Shown: one piece after another, positions 1-7,937 of the stretch | How positions within the stretch are numbered: the stretch's first letter is position 1 | Layout of the letters: every line of letters begins with the position of its first letter | Source of the DNA: Clostridium polyendosporum | Lineage (GTDB): Bacteria > Bacillota > Clostridia > Clostridiales > Clostridiaceae | Assembly: GCF_018332455.1 (NCBI RefSeq) | Contig: NZ_BOPZ01000003.1 | Location: 1-64,000 of the forward strand | DNA length: 64,000 nucleotides | Direction of reading: 5' to 3' | Translations under genes and position numbers: made by a program | Notes under the pieces: model-generated | Databases searched by the model: none | Told to the model about the DNA's origin: nothing | What the model saw: the letters and a program-made list of their open reading frames with translations, nothing else

Positions 1-43
1 TAATCCTAACAGAGCTCCGTCAGACCATTACTCCCTAATTGTA

Positions 44-98
44 AAAAAATAAGTGCAAATGTTCAACATCAGAAATTTGATGCTTAACACTTACACTT
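44..98 (-). terminator. Rho-independent terminator of the exporter operon
   Basis: Read on the minus strand, a long imperfect stem (arms about 79-97 and 51-71, six-base loop) is followed directly by a run of seven T. It lies 35 bases after the permease stop codon and closes the fusion protein-ATPase-permease block. The 43 bases before it show nothing recognisable. Confidence 0.8.
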
Positions 99-132
99 TT
101 ACAGTACCAAACATAGCTAAAATTTGTTATTT

Positions 133-1332
133 TTACTCGAATCTTAAAGCATCTATTGGATTTAATTTAGAAGCCTTATTTGCTGGATATATACCAAATA
201 TTATACCTACTAACACTGCGAAAAGAAAAGCAGCAAGTACTATATTATTTGATATAACAATTGTTGTTTGAAAAAAGGTCTGTCCTAAATATGAACCTAG
301 ATATCCTAGAAACACTCCTATTATTCCTCCTAAACCGCTTACACTTGCAGCCTCAATTAGAAATTGTAAGAGTATTGTTGCTCTTTTGGCTCCAATAGCC
401 TTTCTTATGCCTATTTCCCTTGTTCTTTCTATTACTGACACTAACATGATATTCATAATTCCTATACCTCCTACAATAAGAGATATAGCAGCAATTCCCG
501 CAAGCATAGTTGTCATGCTCTCATTAGTGGAATTAGCAGTATCTAAAATGCTTGTCTGACTCATAACTCTATAATAGCTTCTTGTAGAAGTACTATCACT
601 GCTAGTGTTACTAATCTTGTACTTTTTATTTAAGAATAATTGTAGATAAGACATAGCTGTATCAACCTTCTCCTTGCTTTCTGCCTCAATATAGAAGGTT
701 TTAACATCAGCACTCTTTAATAACCTTTTAGCTGTAGATAATGGTAATATTATTCTATCATCACTAGAACCTGAGGTTGAGGTTCCTTCTGATTTAAGAA
801 CTCCAACTATAGAAAACTCTATTCCATTTACATACATTTTTTCACCGACTACGTTTGTATTTCCAAAAACATTTTGAGCTGTTTCCGCTCCAATTACCAA
901 CACATTATATCTGTTATCAACATCTCTTTCATTTATAAATCTACCTGAGCTTACAGAAAGTTTTCTAATTTCTTCATAGCTTGGAGTAGATCCTTCTAAA
1001 GTCGTAGTGGAAGATTTACTTCCCGATTTTATATTTACATTTCCTTGGGATATTGTCGGTGCAATTTCTTTAATACCGGGCTTAGTTTTTAACTCTTCTA
1101 ATTCCTCATCAGTTATTGTAGGCGTTCTGTTCCCCATAATATTAACAGTTATGAGGTTTGTTCCTAGCTTTTCAATCTGGTCACTAATCTGCTTTTGAGT
1201 TCCTTGTCCCATTCCTACAAGTATAATCACTGAAGATATACCTATAATTATACCTAACATAGTTAAAAAGGAACGTACTTTATTATTCCAAACAGAAGAT
1301 ATAGCTATTTTAATGATTTTCGTAAATTTCAT
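133..1332 (-). CDS. MacB/YknZ-type ABC transporter permease
   Basis: This is the membrane subunit of a tripartite-like export ABC system. The protein has 399 residues with the MacB/FtsX layout: one N-terminal membrane segment (about residues 17-40, after the typical start MKFTKIIKIAISSVWNNK), a large extracellular domain of about 220 residues, then three C-terminal membrane segments. A coupling-helix motif, ERTREIGIRKAIGAKR, lies between the first two of these. Its start overlaps the stop of the ATPase gene by four bases (ATGA), so the two are translationally coupled. The substrate cannot be read from sequence; in Bacillus the related YknWXYZ system protects against a toxic peptide. Family assignment is firm, substrate unknown. 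Confidence 0.9.
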   Translation of the reverse strand: MKFTKIIKIAISSVWNNKVRSFLTMLGIIIGISSVIILVGMGQGTQKQISDQIEKLGTNLITVNIMGNRTPTITDEELEELKTKPGIKEIAPTISQGNVNIKSGSKSSTTTLEGSTPSYEEIRKLSVSSGRFINERDVDNRYNVLVIGAETAQNVFGNTNVVGEKMYVNGIEFSIVGVLKSEGTSTSGSSDDRIILPLSTAKRLLKSADVKTFYIEAESKEKVDTAMSYLQLFLNKKYKISNTSSDSTSTRSYYRVMSQTSILDTANSTNESMTTMLAGIAAISLIVGGIGIMNIMLVSVIERTREIGIRKAIGAKRATILLQFLIEAASVSGLGGIIGVFLGYLGSYLGQTFFQTTIVISNNIVLAAFLFAVLVGIIFGIYPANKASKLNPIDALRFE

Positions 1333-2045
1333 GCTCCCACCTGACTTTCATTGAGTATATCAGATGTTATCTTTCCATCCATTACTGTAATAATTCTTTT
1401 TGCATGTGAAGCTATTTCTTTATCGTGAGTAATCATTATTATAGTATTACCTTCATTGTTCAAATCAGTTAACATTTTAAGTACTTCTTTTCCTGTTTTA
1501 CTATCAAGAGCCCCTGTAGGCTCATCTGCTAGAATTATCTGAGGGTCTGTCACTAAAGCTCTAGCTATAGCTACCCTCTGCATCTGACCTCCAGATAACT
1601 CAGAAGGTTTGTGCTTTATGTGCTTATCAAGCCCAACCTTCTCAACTGCTATTTTTATCTTTTCTTTAGTTTTGTTGCTTGGATACCCTAAATATAAAAG
1701 TGGCAATTCAACATTTTCTAATACATTTAACTTTGGCAGTAGATTATAATTTTGAAATATGAAACCTATTTTCTTATTTCTTATTTCAGCTAGTTTATTA
1801 TCGCTGCAGTTTGTATTTAAACCATCCAAAATATATTCTCCACTTGTAGGTTTATCTAAACACCCTATAATGTTCATAAGAGTAGACTTTCCAGCACCTG
1901 ATGGACCAACAATAGCTACGTACTCTCCTTTAGAAATACTTAAATTTACGGTATCTAATGCTTTAAAGCTACTAGTTCCCATTTTGTATACTTTTTCTAT
2001 ATTGGTCATTTTAATTATATCTTTACTGTTTAAATTTTCTCCCAT
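1329..2045 (-). CDS. MacB/LolD-type ABC transporter ATPase
   Basis: This is the cytoplasmic ATPase that drives the neighbouring permease. All catalytic motifs are visible in its 238 residues: Walker A GPSGAGKS (about 48-55), Q-loop FQNYNLLPKL, signature LSGGQMQR, Walker B IILADEPTGALD and the switch histidine in ITHDKE. The sequence LADEPTGALDSKTG is typical of the LolD/MacB/FtsE group rather than of importers. The start ATG follows a GGGGGAAGG ribosome site. The gene sits 150 bases after the fusion-protein gene and overlaps the permease gene, so all three probably form one operon. Confidence 0.93.
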   Translation of the reverse strand: MGENLNSKDIIKMTNIEKVYKMGTSSFKALDTVNLSISKGEYVAIVGPSGAGKSTLMNIIGCLDKPTSGEYILDGLNTNCSDNKLAEIRNKKIGFIFQNYNLLPKLNVLENVELPLLYLGYPSNKTKEKIKIAVEKVGLDKHIKHKPSELSGGQMQRVAIARALVTDPQIILADEPTGALDSKTGKEVLKMLTDLNNEGNTIIMITHDKEIASHAKRIITVMDGKITSDILNESQVGA

Positions 2046-2195
2046 ATCCTTCCCCCTATATTTCTACCTTACTAGGTAATCTATATTTACTGACTTCTAT
2101 TAGCTAGGTAGCCTGTAAAAATCAATTTAAAATTTTAACCATGTATAAATTAGTAATAAACTTGCTTAATCTGAGATTAGTTTCTAGGTGCACCA

Positions 2196-3437
2196 TTATT
2201 TATTTCCCCCTTGAGGTCTTGATCCTCCCATACTGCCGCCAAGACCTCCGCCCATGTCTCCGCCAAATCCTCCTAAGCTGTTTTTATTATTGTTATTAGT
2301 AGTACTACTTGTCTTCGGTAATTGTACTAAGACTTTTTGTCCTTCAGTAAGACCTTCAGTTATTTCAATATAATTATCAGTTTCAAGTCCAGTTTTAATG
2401 GCTACTAATTTGCTGTTACTTGCAGAACTTTGTGCTCTATTATTCCCACTATTACCTGCTTGTCTATTAGTTTGTCCACTCGTAGCTTGACCTTGTGAAT
2501 TTGATGCAGCAGACTGATCTTTATTCTCAGAAGTGGTGCTGCCTGTATTTTCAACTCTAACATATTTTTGTCCATTACTCTCTACTAAAGCTTCAACAGG
2601 GATTACTAACGCATTTTCCTTGCTCTCTACCGCAATAGTTACATTTGCATTCATACCAAGTTTTATTCCTGCAGGATCTTTAACAGCTACAACTACATCA
2701 TAGGTAGTTACATTATTTGAAGTTGTTCCTGTTTGAGCTATTGTTTCAACTGAACCTTCATAAGTTTTATCTTTGATAGCGTCAAATTTAATATCTGCTT
2801 TCTGACCTTCCTTTATCTTACCTATATCCAATTCATCTACTGATACTTTAATTTTTATTGAATTCATATCTACTACTGTAAGAACACTTGTACCAGATTG
2901 AACATTATCTCCATTGCTATTATTTACGGCAGTAATAATCCCTCCTATAGGAGCTGTAACTGTCATTTTATTTAATTGCGCATAAGCATCATTTAATTGA
3001 GACTTAGCCTCACTCACTGATAATTTATCCGATGCTATTTTATTATCATCTACTTTTTCCGCATTTTCATCGCTTGACAGTGTAAGATTTTGCTTAGTTA
3101 AATTGTTTTGTGCAGTGGTTACATTTTTTCTAACATCATCACTATCAGAAACAAAAAGCTTTTGCCCTGAAGTAACAGTGTCTCCTATCTTTACATTAAG
3201 ATTTTTTAAAGTTCCATTATTATTAGGTGACACATCTTTGGTTATTGCTGCATAGGCAGCACCAGTTCCTTGAACGCTCACCTGTAAATTCATTTTTTGA
3301 GTACTTACATTATAATATTGAGTTGCTGCTGATACTGTTTTCTTTGTAAAATAAGTATTATACCCATAGTATCCTCCAAAACCAATTCCCACAACAACTA
3401 TACATGTAACGATTGCTTTAATTAATCTACTCTTCAT
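2196..3437 (-). CDS. HlyD/MacA-like membrane fusion (adaptor) protein of the exporter
   Basis: This is the extracytoplasmic adaptor of the export system, like YknX of Bacillus. I start it at the ATG at 3437, not at the longer in-frame start near 3500: GAGGAGG precedes 3437, and the longer form would run through the promoter. The 413-residue product has one N-terminal membrane anchor (about residues 8-25), a lipoyl/barrel-sandwich domain split by a short helical hairpin (about 75-180), a beta-barrel and a membrane-proximal domain. A Ser/Asn/Gln-rich linker follows, then a glycine-rich tail (GGFGGDMGGGLGGSMGG). Gram-positives have no outer membrane, so no TolC partner is expected. A shared regulatory promoter lies directly upstream. 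Confidence 0.9.
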   Translation of the reverse strand: MKSRLIKAIVTCIVVVGIGFGGYYGYNTYFTKKTVSAATQYYNVSTQKMNLQVSVQGTGAAYAAITKDVSPNNNGTLKNLNVKIGDTVTSGQKLFVSDSDDVRKNVTTAQNNLTKQNLTLSSDENAEKVDDNKIASDKLSVSEAKSQLNDAYAQLNKMTVTAPIGGIITAVNNSNGDNVQSGTSVLTVVDMNSIKIKVSVDELDIGKIKEGQKADIKFDAIKDKTYEGSVETIAQTGTTSNNVTTYDVVVAVKDPAGIKLGMNANVTIAVESKENALVIPVEALVESNGQKYVRVENTGSTTSENKDQSAASNSQGQATSGQTNRQAGNSGNNRAQSSASNSKLVAIKTGLETDNYIEITEGLTEGQKVLVQLPKTSSTTNNNNKNSLGGFGGDMGGGLGGSMGGSRPQGGNK

Positions 3438-3457
3438 CTTTTTCCTCCTCGCTGTAC

Positions 3458-3527
3458 CTTTATCTAAAATTATAACTATGAATTGTTGCACTAATATCAA
3501 ATAATTATGTGAACTTTATGTGATTAA
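3458..3527 (-). promoter_or_regulatory. Conserved promoter/operator, copy 1 (exporter operon)
   Basis: On the minus strand there is a direct repeat TCACATA-AAGT-TCACATA (11-bp period), then TTGATA and the -10 TATAAT (plus-strand 3469-3474). Transcription should start near 3462, about 25 bases before the fusion-protein ATG. The block is nearly identical over about 70 bases to copies at 6739-6812 and 9538-9612. Tandem 7-bp sites at 11-bp spacing are the usual target of PhoB/OmpR-type regulators. Confidence 0.75.
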
Positions 3528-3587
3528 GAAACTAATTTTTGCGTATATAGATTAAGGTATGAACATAGTAAATACCAAAACTCAAAA

Positions 3588-3634
3588 AAATAATAAGGTC
3601 AGCTTATAGTTGCTGACCTTATTATTTTTATATG
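3588..3634 (-). terminator. Terminator of the first CotF-like gene pair
   Basis: AATAAGGTCAGC and GCTGACCTTATT form a perfect 12-bp stem around a short loop, with T-rich flanks on both sides. It lies just after the stop of the 86-residue CotF-like gene and before the promoter of the exporter operon, so it isolates the two units. Confidence 0.85.
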
Positions 3635-3636
3635 TT

Positions 3637-3897
3637 CTATTTTAATTCATTCATCATTTGATTAGCTTGATTTTTTAATTGATTTACATCATTATCAGGA
3701 GCATCTTTAGTTGTATACCATCCCTTTTGTTTCATAGCATCAAATATTTTATACTGAATATCCTGTGCACTCTTAAAGTTATTAACTAGAGTGTCTCTTA
3801 AATTAGTACAAGAGGACTCAGTTATTCCTACGCTATAAGCTGATATAGCTTGTTTTTCTGTGGCTAATAAATCATGCATTAAATCCTTTTCATTCAT
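3637..3897 (-). CDS. CotF-family small coat-like protein
   Basis: This 86-residue protein matches the Coat_F family (spore coat protein F and relatives). It has a helical DLLATEKQAISAYSVGITESSC segment with the family's DLLxxEK and SC-xLR pattern, and the ending KGWYTTKDAPDN is typical. Family members form helical, ferritin-like bundles and are found in spore coats and in some vegetative envelopes. The gene follows a 69-residue partner gene by 21 bases. A role in the spore coat is an inference from the family. No membrane or signal segment is visible. Confidence 0.82.
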   Translation of the reverse strand: MNEKDLMHDLLATEKQAISAYSVGITESSCTNLRDTLVNNFKSAQDIQYKIFDAMKQKGWYTTKDAPDNDVNQLKNQANQMMNELK

Positions 3898-3918
3898 TAT
3901 TCAATTCCTCCACTATTG

Positions 3919-4128
3919 TTATTGATGAGAATCAAGATATGATTTCAATGAATTAAAGTTTTGCTTGTGTACTTGGCTAGCTTGATTGCATAGATTTTTT
4001 AGTTGAGTGTCAGTACACATTGAAGCATATTCACTGCATTTTTTATTTAATAATGCTTCACAATTAAGCTGATCCTGAATCACTTTTAGGTTGTTAGCCT
4101 CTAATTGTTTTGTTGCTGTCATAACCAT
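3919..4128 (-). CDS. Small helical protein paired with the CotF-like gene
   Basis: This 69-residue, wholly helical protein has three cysteines (in LNCEALL, KKCSEY and NLCNQA regions plus CTD). It is preceded by AAGGAGG ten bases before the ATG at 4128. It lies immediately before a CotF-like gene. The same order, a short helical protein followed by a CotF-like protein, occurs again at 7811-7258, so the two probably act together. It resembles short clostridial proteins annotated as spore-coat related; I cannot name it more closely. Confidence 0.7.
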   Translation of the reverse strand: MVMTATKQLEANNLKVIQDQLNCEALLNKKCSEYASMCTDTQLKNLCNQASQVHKQNFNSLKSYLDSHQ

Positions 4129-4212
4129 AAATATATAGCCTCCTTATAAATTTTAGATCTGACACAGAATTATTATTAGCTTTAATATTAGTAATTATAT
4201 ATGGAACTTTAA

Positions 4213-4246
4213 GAGAAAAAGGTTCAAGAAACTGAACCTTTTTTGT
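4213..4246 (-). terminator. Bidirectional terminator after the two-component operon
   Basis: AAAAAGGTTCAAGAAACTGAACCTTTTTT forms a ten-pair stem with A and T tracts on the two sides. It lies about 90 bases after the histidine kinase stop on the minus strand. The space between it and the kinase gene shows nothing else of note. Confidence 0.8.
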
Positions 4247-4333
4247 TTGACCTTATTAATACTATGATTTGTTACATATCAATATAAAAACTAATATAGC
4301 TAATAATTACAGGAGGTCACTGCTGGTTGTTTT

Positions 4334-5719
4334 TTATATAGGAAATTTAATTATAAAACTTACACCTTTATATCTATTTATAGCAAATATTTCACCCTTA
4401 TAAAAATCTATAATCTTTTTAGAAATAGCCAGACCAAGACCAAAGTTTCCAGTTTTATCTTTATACAAATTATCAAAAATATGGTCAATATGCTCTTCGG
4501 TAATATTAGGACCATCATTATATATCTCTAGTACCGCAAAGGAATTTTCTTCTTTTAATGTTACACAAATTTTTTCCTCTGCATACCTTAGTCCATTTTC
4601 TAATATATTCTCAATAGAAACTTGTATTTTATCAACATTTCCACTAATAATTATTTCATCAATGTCTAAATTCCATTCGATTTTACTATTGACTACTTCA
4701 AATCTACTTGTAATATGCAAAAGCAAGTCATATAAGTTAATTTCAATGTTTTCACTGTTATTTTCCAAAACATAATTGAGGGTATTCAAATATAATATCT
4801 GTTTAATCTTTTTTTCTAGGCTAATAGCCTCATCCTTTATTATTTCAGCAGTTTTTTCAACAGATTCTATATAAACCCCATCAATAATTGCTTCAGCATG
4901 GCTCATAATTACCATAACTGGTGTTTTTAAATCATGAGATATACTTTGCAAAAACATCTTTTCTTCTTCATCAGCCTGCTGTAATTCTTTTTGCATACGA
5001 TTCATTGAGTTTACCAGCCTTCCAATCTCATCATCAGTTTTAACCTTGATAGGTTCCTTCCAATCCTTATGTGCTATTCTTACTGTATAATCTTCAAGTT
5101 CCTTGAGCGGTTTTGAAATATAATTAGCAACTACCTTAGCTGTTAAAAAGCCTATAGCAATAAATATAATCCCTATAACGATCACTAAATATAATAAACT
5201 ATTATCATGCATATTTGGCATATAAGATATTAAATACGACTTTCCTGTTGTATTGCCTTCAATTGAACTTATTATGAAAAGAAACTTGATATTATTATAA
5301 GACTCTTTAAATTGTTTTTGATAAACATTATCATCTTTAATGAAGCTAGACATCCAAATTTTCATTGAAATATCATTACCACCAGGTAGAGGTGGAATAT
5401 CTTTTTCTTGATGAGGTAGGTAATCCTTTCTTTTGTTTATGCCAACTATTTTAGATATTTTACTATCATCTATTTTTACAATAAAGTGATCGCTTCCCTT
5501 AAGATTTCTTAGTTCATCAAATCTGTTTGGCTGATTAAAGTTATCACTCTTTAATAATATATCATGAGCAACTTTTAAATCTTGAATTTTAGCATTTTCA
5601 TTAATTCTTCTAATAGCCACTAGATATATAAGTGAAATACTACATATAATTATTAAAATAATAGCTGTAAATGTAGTCCATATTCTCATTGTTAATGACT
5701 TAAATTTAAAACTCTTCAT
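4334..5719 (-). CDS. Membrane sensor histidine kinase
   Basis: This 461-residue sensor has two membrane segments (about residues 14-36 and 173-196) enclosing an extracellular domain of about 135 residues. A HAMP linker follows, then the H-box SISHDLKTPVMV with the phosphorylated histidine, the N-box NILENGLRYAEE and the G-box GLGLAISKK. Its start overlaps the stop of the response regulator gene (ATGA). The extracellular sensor domain is not one I recognise. By context it probably senses an envelope or antimicrobial signal and drives the exporter and glycosyltransferase promoters. Confidence 0.93.
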   Translation of the reverse strand: MKSFKFKSLTMRIWTTFTAIILIIICSISLIYLVAIRRINENAKIQDLKVAHDILLKSDNFNQPNRFDELRNLKGSDHFIVKIDDSKISKIVGINKRKDYLPHQEKDIPPLPGGNDISMKIWMSSFIKDDNVYQKQFKESYNNIKFLFIISSIEGNTTGKSYLISYMPNMHDNSLLYLVIVIGIIFIAIGFLTAKVVANYISKPLKELEDYTVRIAHKDWKEPIKVKTDDEIGRLVNSMNRMQKELQQADEEEKMFLQSISHDLKTPVMVIMSHAEAIIDGVYIESVEKTAEIIKDEAISLEKKIKQILYLNTLNYVLENNSENIEINLYDLLLHITSRFEVVNSKIEWNLDIDEIIISGNVDKIQVSIENILENGLRYAEEKICVTLKEENSFAVLEIYNDGPNITEEHIDHIFDNLYKDKTGNFGLGLAISKKIIDFYKGEIFAINRYKGVSFIIKFPI

Positions 5720-6396
5720 CGTTTAAACACCAATTTATAACCACATCCATATACAGTTTCAATACTTAGTCTATCCACTTTTCTACGCAATCTTCTAATG
5801 GTGTCATCAACTACTCTATCTGAACCAAAATAATCTTCACCCCAAACACTAATTAGAATTTGGTCTCTAGATAGTAGACTATTCTTATTTTCTACCAAAT
5901 AACTTAATAATTCAAACTCTTTATTTGTTAGCTGAATCTCTTCATTTCCTAGAAAAACTGTTCTTTGTCTTTTACTAATTACATATCCTCCAATATTTAA
6001 TTCCATATCTATAGATTCATTATTAACTTCTCCATAAACTCTTTCCATAAGCTTATTTGTTCTTATAACAAGCTCCCTAGGTAAAAATGGCTTTGATAAA
6101 TAATCATCGCTCCCTAATTCCAACCCAACTACTCTATCAAGCTCTTCATTTCTTGCTGACATAAAAATAACAGGAGTATTTTTGTTGTTTTCTTTAATAG
6201 CTTTAATTATTTCATATCCATTAACATCTGGTAACATTATATCCAATATCCAAAGATCTGGCATGTCCTCTATTCTTTCTATTGCAGATTTTCCATCTGC
6301 AAAAGTAGTCACTTCATAACCTTCCCTTTGTAAATATTTATCTAATAAAATATTTAAGCTCATTTCATCTTCAACAAGATATATTTTTTTTTGCAA
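5716..6396 (-). CDS. OmpR/PhoB-family response regulator
   Basis: The protein has an N-terminal receiver domain with acidic pair VEDE, phospho-acceptor Asp in LWILDIMLP, the conserved Thr/Ser region and Lys in LSKPFLPRE. A C-terminal winged helix follows (LTNKEFELLSYLVENKNSLLSR ... VVDDTIRRLRRKV, written here in parts). I choose the TTG at 6396: GAGGTG lies seven bases upstream, whereas the longer GTG start falls inside that ribosome site. A 226-residue product results. A promoter with tandem TCACAYA sites lies about 345 bases upstream in the same direction, so autoregulation is likely. Confidence 0.93.
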   Translation of the reverse strand: MQKKIYLVEDEMSLNILLDKYLQREGYEVTTFADGKSAIERIEDMPDLWILDIMLPDVNGYEIIKAIKENNKNTPVIFMSARNEELDRVVGLELGSDDYLSKPFLPRELVIRTNKLMERVYGEVNNESIDMELNIGGYVISKRQRTVFLGNEEIQLTNKEFELLSYLVENKNSLLSRDQILISVWGEDYFGSDRVVDDTIRRLRRKVDRLSIETVYGCGYKLVFKR

Positions 6397-6738
6397 GTGT
6401 ATCACCTCAAATATAATTAATATTTAATTTTTATAAAATATATATCTTTTGTATATATTCTAATACCAATAACTTAGTTTCCTTTTCATAAAACATTCCT
6501 AACTTCTAGCCAAATCAACACTGCCTGCGCCTTAGATAATCGTTAATAATTTTTACATTGTTGATTGTATTAAACTTTTCTTCAAATACGTTCTAGTTAA
6601 AACTAATTATAACAAAATCAAGTCTGATTTTGATATCATAAATTATTTTTAAACACGTTACTATATTCTTTTTATCTTCCATCAACACTTTATTCTCATT
6701 TTAATCATACGTATATAAAACTGTCTAAAAAAATATCA
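6397..6738 (-). other. Long leader between regulated promoter and response regulator
   Basis: About 340 bases separate the predicted transcription start (near 6745) from the response regulator. I find no gene in it. A 20-bp palindrome (CAAAATCA-RACTT-GATTTTG type, near 6615-6635) and several AT-rich runs are visible, and an additional internal promoter is possible. The exporter and glycosyltransferase copies of the same promoter have leaders of only 25-40 bases. Confidence 0.4.
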
Positions 6739-6812
6739 TATCTCTTTATTTAGAATTATAACCAGCAATTGTTGCATTAATATCAAGTAATTATGTGAAC
6801 TTTGTGTGATTA
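6739..6812 (-). promoter_or_regulatory. Conserved promoter/operator, copy 2 (two-component system)
   Basis: The minus strand shows TCACACA-AAGT-TCACATA, then TTGATA and TATAAT, with the same intervening sequence as copies 1 and 3 (the GCAACAATT core is identical in all three). It reads towards the response regulator gene, with no other gene between. Confidence 0.7.
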
Positions 6813-6897
6813 AGAAAAGTAAAAAAATAACACCTTCCAGTGCTCCTTTAAAGTAACGTAATAAAAAAATATTAGAAGATATTTTGAATTAGGTAAG

Positions 6898-7070
6898 GAC
6901 AGATTAAATGAAAGACATGGAAACTGCATAGATAATACTTACATAGAAATTTTTTAGGACACCTAAAAAGTGAATTGATTTATCAAAATTCATTCAATAC
7001 CTTTGAGGAGCTATCTGAAGGAATACATAAATTATTTATTAGTAGCAACAATGAAAAAACCGTACACTAG
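6898..7070 (+). pseudogene. IS3-family transposase (OrfB) C-terminal remnant
   Basis: The plus strand encodes RHGNCIDNTYIE, then after a one-base frameshift near 6951-6957 it continues GHLKSELIYQNSFNTFEE and ELSEGIHK ... NNEKT before a stop at 7068-7070. This is the DDE-domain end of an IS3/IS150-type transposase, where GNCxDNxxxENFFGxLKSE carries the last catalytic Glu. The rest of the transposase and a left end are missing, so it cannot function. Confidence 0.8.
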
Positions 7071-7093
7071 TTAAATTTAGGTGTACGGCTTAA
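7055..7093 (+). terminator. Hairpin at the end of the transposase remnant
   Basis: AACCGTACAC pairs with GTGTACGGCTT around a 13-base loop. It overlaps the end of the IS3 remnant and was probably its terminator or terminal structure. The following 160 bases, to the CotF-like gene at 7258, contain the possible IS right end near 7117-7130 and no gene. Confidence 0.5.
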
Positions 7094-7257
7094 AAATCAT
7101 GAACCTCTTTAAATAATGTCTACTTAAATTGTGCTCAGCTCAGTATTACGTCTAGTCAATGAATCTTTTTTATCTTATACAAAATATAAAAGAGCAGTCC
7201 TGCTAAGGAATACTCTCTAAAATATAGCATAGGTACATCTATACCAATAAAGAGAAA

Positions 7258-7557
7258 TTATTTGCTGACAAGGTTTAATGTAGTATCTGTTACCTGCATA
7301 TCTACTCTAAACTGCTCTTGTGGATTATATGCATGATAATACCCATTGTTCATCATGTAGTTTGTTATTTTTTCATGAGTTGCGATAGCGGTATCTAAAT
7401 GTCTTCTTAACATCTCCCTAACTTCTGGGGTTGCTGTTTCAGAAATTGCAAGAGCATAATTTTTAATCCCAGTTTTTGCTGCTATCAAAAAATCAGTAGC
7501 AATAGCTTGATCATTCATCTTATCCATACCTGTAAGTCCTTCGATAATTGCATTCAT
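7258..7557 (-). CDS. CotF-family protein, second copy
   Basis: This 99-residue helical protein belongs to the Coat_F family. It carries ATDFLIAAKTGIKNYALAI and ETATPEVREMLRRHLDTAI, and the end NGYYHAYNPQEQ matches the usual GxYxxYxP tail of the family. It lies 35 bases after a 72-residue partner gene. It is related to, but clearly diverged from, the pair at 3637-4128. It is probably a coat or envelope structural protein; no catalytic residues are seen. Confidence 0.82.
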   Translation of the reverse strand: MNAIIEGLTGMDKMNDQAIATDFLIAAKTGIKNYALAISETATPEVREMLRRHLDTAIATHEKITNYMMNNGYYHAYNPQEQFRVDMQVTDTTLNLVSK

Positions 7558-7592
7558 ATAGATAACCTACTTTCCTTGATTTTATTACTGAA

Positions 7593-7811
7593 TTATTGTG
7601 TAGATAAAGCCATATTTGATCGACTTATAAGATCTCTTAATTCTTTAATTTCAGATTGGGTTTGTGTAATATCTTGTTGCAAAATATTCTTTAGATTTGA
7701 ATCAGAAACTAAAGCTGACATAGTAACTGCTTTTGTTAAACATACATTCTTGAAAGTTAAGATTTCATGAAGTTCAAATGCTTCATGTGGTGCAATTCCT
7801 TGTCCTGTCAT
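7593..7811 (-). CDS. Small helical protein paired with the second CotF-like gene
   Basis: This 72-residue helical protein begins MTGQGIAPHEAFELHEILTF and is preceded by AGGAGGTGATACT. The sequence HEAFELHEILTFKN is the common N-terminal pattern of short clostridial proteins that accompany CotF proteins. It precedes the 99-residue CotF-like gene and should be co-transcribed with it. A lone TCACATAATTAT sequence (near 7863-7874 on the minus strand) resembles one half of the regulatory direct repeat, but there is no second half. Confidence 0.75.
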   Translation of the reverse strand: MTGQGIAPHEAFELHEILTFKNVCLTKAVTMSALVSDSNLKNILQQDITQTQSEIKELRDLISRSNMALSTQ

Positions 7812-7937
7812 AGTATCACCTCCTAAATTTGATACATAAGTATTGTTTATAATTCGAAAGATAATTATGTGATATTAATATTAATATAAATAACTGGCTC
7901 GAAAATAAAAAGTTGCTTAACACAGGGAACTTCACTA

